Source: CAMYLR01 sp039590215
Lineage (GTDB): Bacteria; Gemmatimonadota; Gemmatimonadetes; JACCXV01; JAHWKZ01
NCBI GenBank assembly: GCA_039590215.1
Contig: JBDHFX010000013.1
Span: 1 to 60,003, forward strand
Direction: 5' to 3'
DNA length: 60,003 nt
This document shows positions 59,506 through 60,003 of the stretch, piece by piece. The notes under the pieces are model-generated. The model was not told the DNA's origin. It saw nothing but the letters and a program-made list of their open reading frames with translations, and did not search any database. Each line of letters begins with the position of its first letter. The first letter of the stretch is position 1. The position numbers were made by a program, and so were the translations under genes.

Positions 59506-60003
59506 ATGACGAGCGATTCCCTGATTATCAGCGTGTCCGGCATCCGGGGTATCGTCGGACAGGGTCTGACACCCAACGTCGTGGCGCGGTACGCGGCTGC
59601 GCATGGCGCCGAGCGACGGGCGGCTACCGGGGGGAACACGGTCGTCGTGGGGCGTGACTCGAGGGTCAGTGGCCCGATGCTTCAAACCGCGGCGATGGCA
59701 GGGCTACAAAGCGTTGGGTGTGACGTGATCGACATCGGGCTGGCCTGTACACCGACGATTCTGCTGGCGATCGAACGTGAGGGAGCTGCCGGCGGGATCG
59801 CTGTCACGGCAAGCCACAACCCGGCCGAGTGGAATGCGCTCAAGCTGGCTTCAGAAAAGGGGATGTTCCTGACCCCCGATGAGGTCGAGAAAGTGCGCGC
59901 ATGCGTCGAGAGAGATCGCATCCCGTTCGTAGCATGGGACGAGCTCGGGTCGATCACCGTGCGCGAGGGCGCCACCCGCGCCCATATCAAGGCGATCCTG
60001 GCC
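59506..60003 (+). CDS. Phosphohexomutase (GlmM/ManB type), N-terminal part
   Basis: The open frame runs off the right edge after 166 codons. It begins SLIISVSGIRGIVGQGLTPN and carries VVVGRDSRVSGPM and the active-site phosphoserine motif TASHNPAEWNALKL of alpha-D-phosphohexomutases. It may be phosphoglucosamine mutase (peptidoglycan precursor route) or phosphomannomutase; the specificity loop is missing. A GGTGAAG lies upstream of the ATG at 59506. Confidence 0.88.
   Translation, partial: MTSDSLIISVSGIRGIVGQGLTPNVVARYAAAHGAERRAATGGNTVVVGRDSRVSGPMLQTAAMAGLQSVGCDVIDIGLACTPTILLAIEREGAAGGIAVTASHNPAEWNALKLASEKGMFLTPDEVEKVRACVERDRIPFVAWDELGSITVREGATRAHIKAILA

Overview
This looks like ordinary chromosomal DNA (GC roughly 60 percent or more) from a Gram-negative-type bacterium. 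There are many lipobox lipoproteins and secreted beta-rich proteins, a rpsU-carD pair, a DUF2207/LemA pair, an AroH-type chorismate mutase and a fused AroK-AroB. I see no integrase, IS element, CRISPR array or phage module. The mix of families would suit Gemmatimonadota or a related lineage, but that placement is an inference and no 16S gene is present. Genes are tightly packed, with many 4-nt start/stop overlaps, and no gene-free stretch exceeds 300 bases.

Layout. 1-10.7 kb: the end of a prepilin peptidase, an MBL hydrolase with YraN, a GGDEF/degenerate HD-GYP membrane protein, envelope proteins, ComM, LarE, dCTP deaminase, a TolB-like lipoprotein, and rpsU-carD. 10.7-21.2 kb: endonuclease III, a CPA antiporter, an ECF sigma/anti-sigma pair, a LOG protein, a VanX-like dipeptidase, a SirB1-like protein, aspartase, BioY, a ferredoxin and a frameshifted conserved gene. 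21.2-33.9 kb: DNA polymerase IV, DUF72, LemA-DUF2207, a HAD hydrolase, GDPD, an HU-type protein with a clear terminator, a DhaL-DegV fusion, glutaredoxin, an M24 peptidase and a BACON/metzincin lipoprotein.

34.1-42.2 kb holds an eight-gene run (aroH, aroF, aroA, aroE, aroC, aroKB, aroQ, aminotransferase) that encodes all seven steps to chorismate plus chorismate mutase, mostly with overlapping genes. 42-48 kb: an LVIVD lipoprotein, a CorC-type protein, then a small redox operon whose second gene is a SelW-like selenoprotein read through an in-frame UGA. An ORF caller misses that gene. After it come a YggX-like gene and greA; the greA leader carries an intrinsic terminator. 48-60 kb: GlpD, citrate synthase, DusB, a DsbA-like protein, tRNA-Phe and tRNA-Thr, a glycosyltransferase, nnrE broken by a UGA, a DUF4242 protein, a sulfotransferase, an Asp/Ser-rich lipoprotein, a membrane protein, PPK2 and the start of a phosphohexomutase.

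The main points for a second look are the selenoprotein and its operon, three genes that seem to start at CTG (two as CTGA overlaps), the greA leader terminator, three damaged or remnant genes (an FN3-like remnant, a frameshifted gene, and nnrE), and the complete shikimate operon. All assignments come from reading translations by eye. No database search was run.
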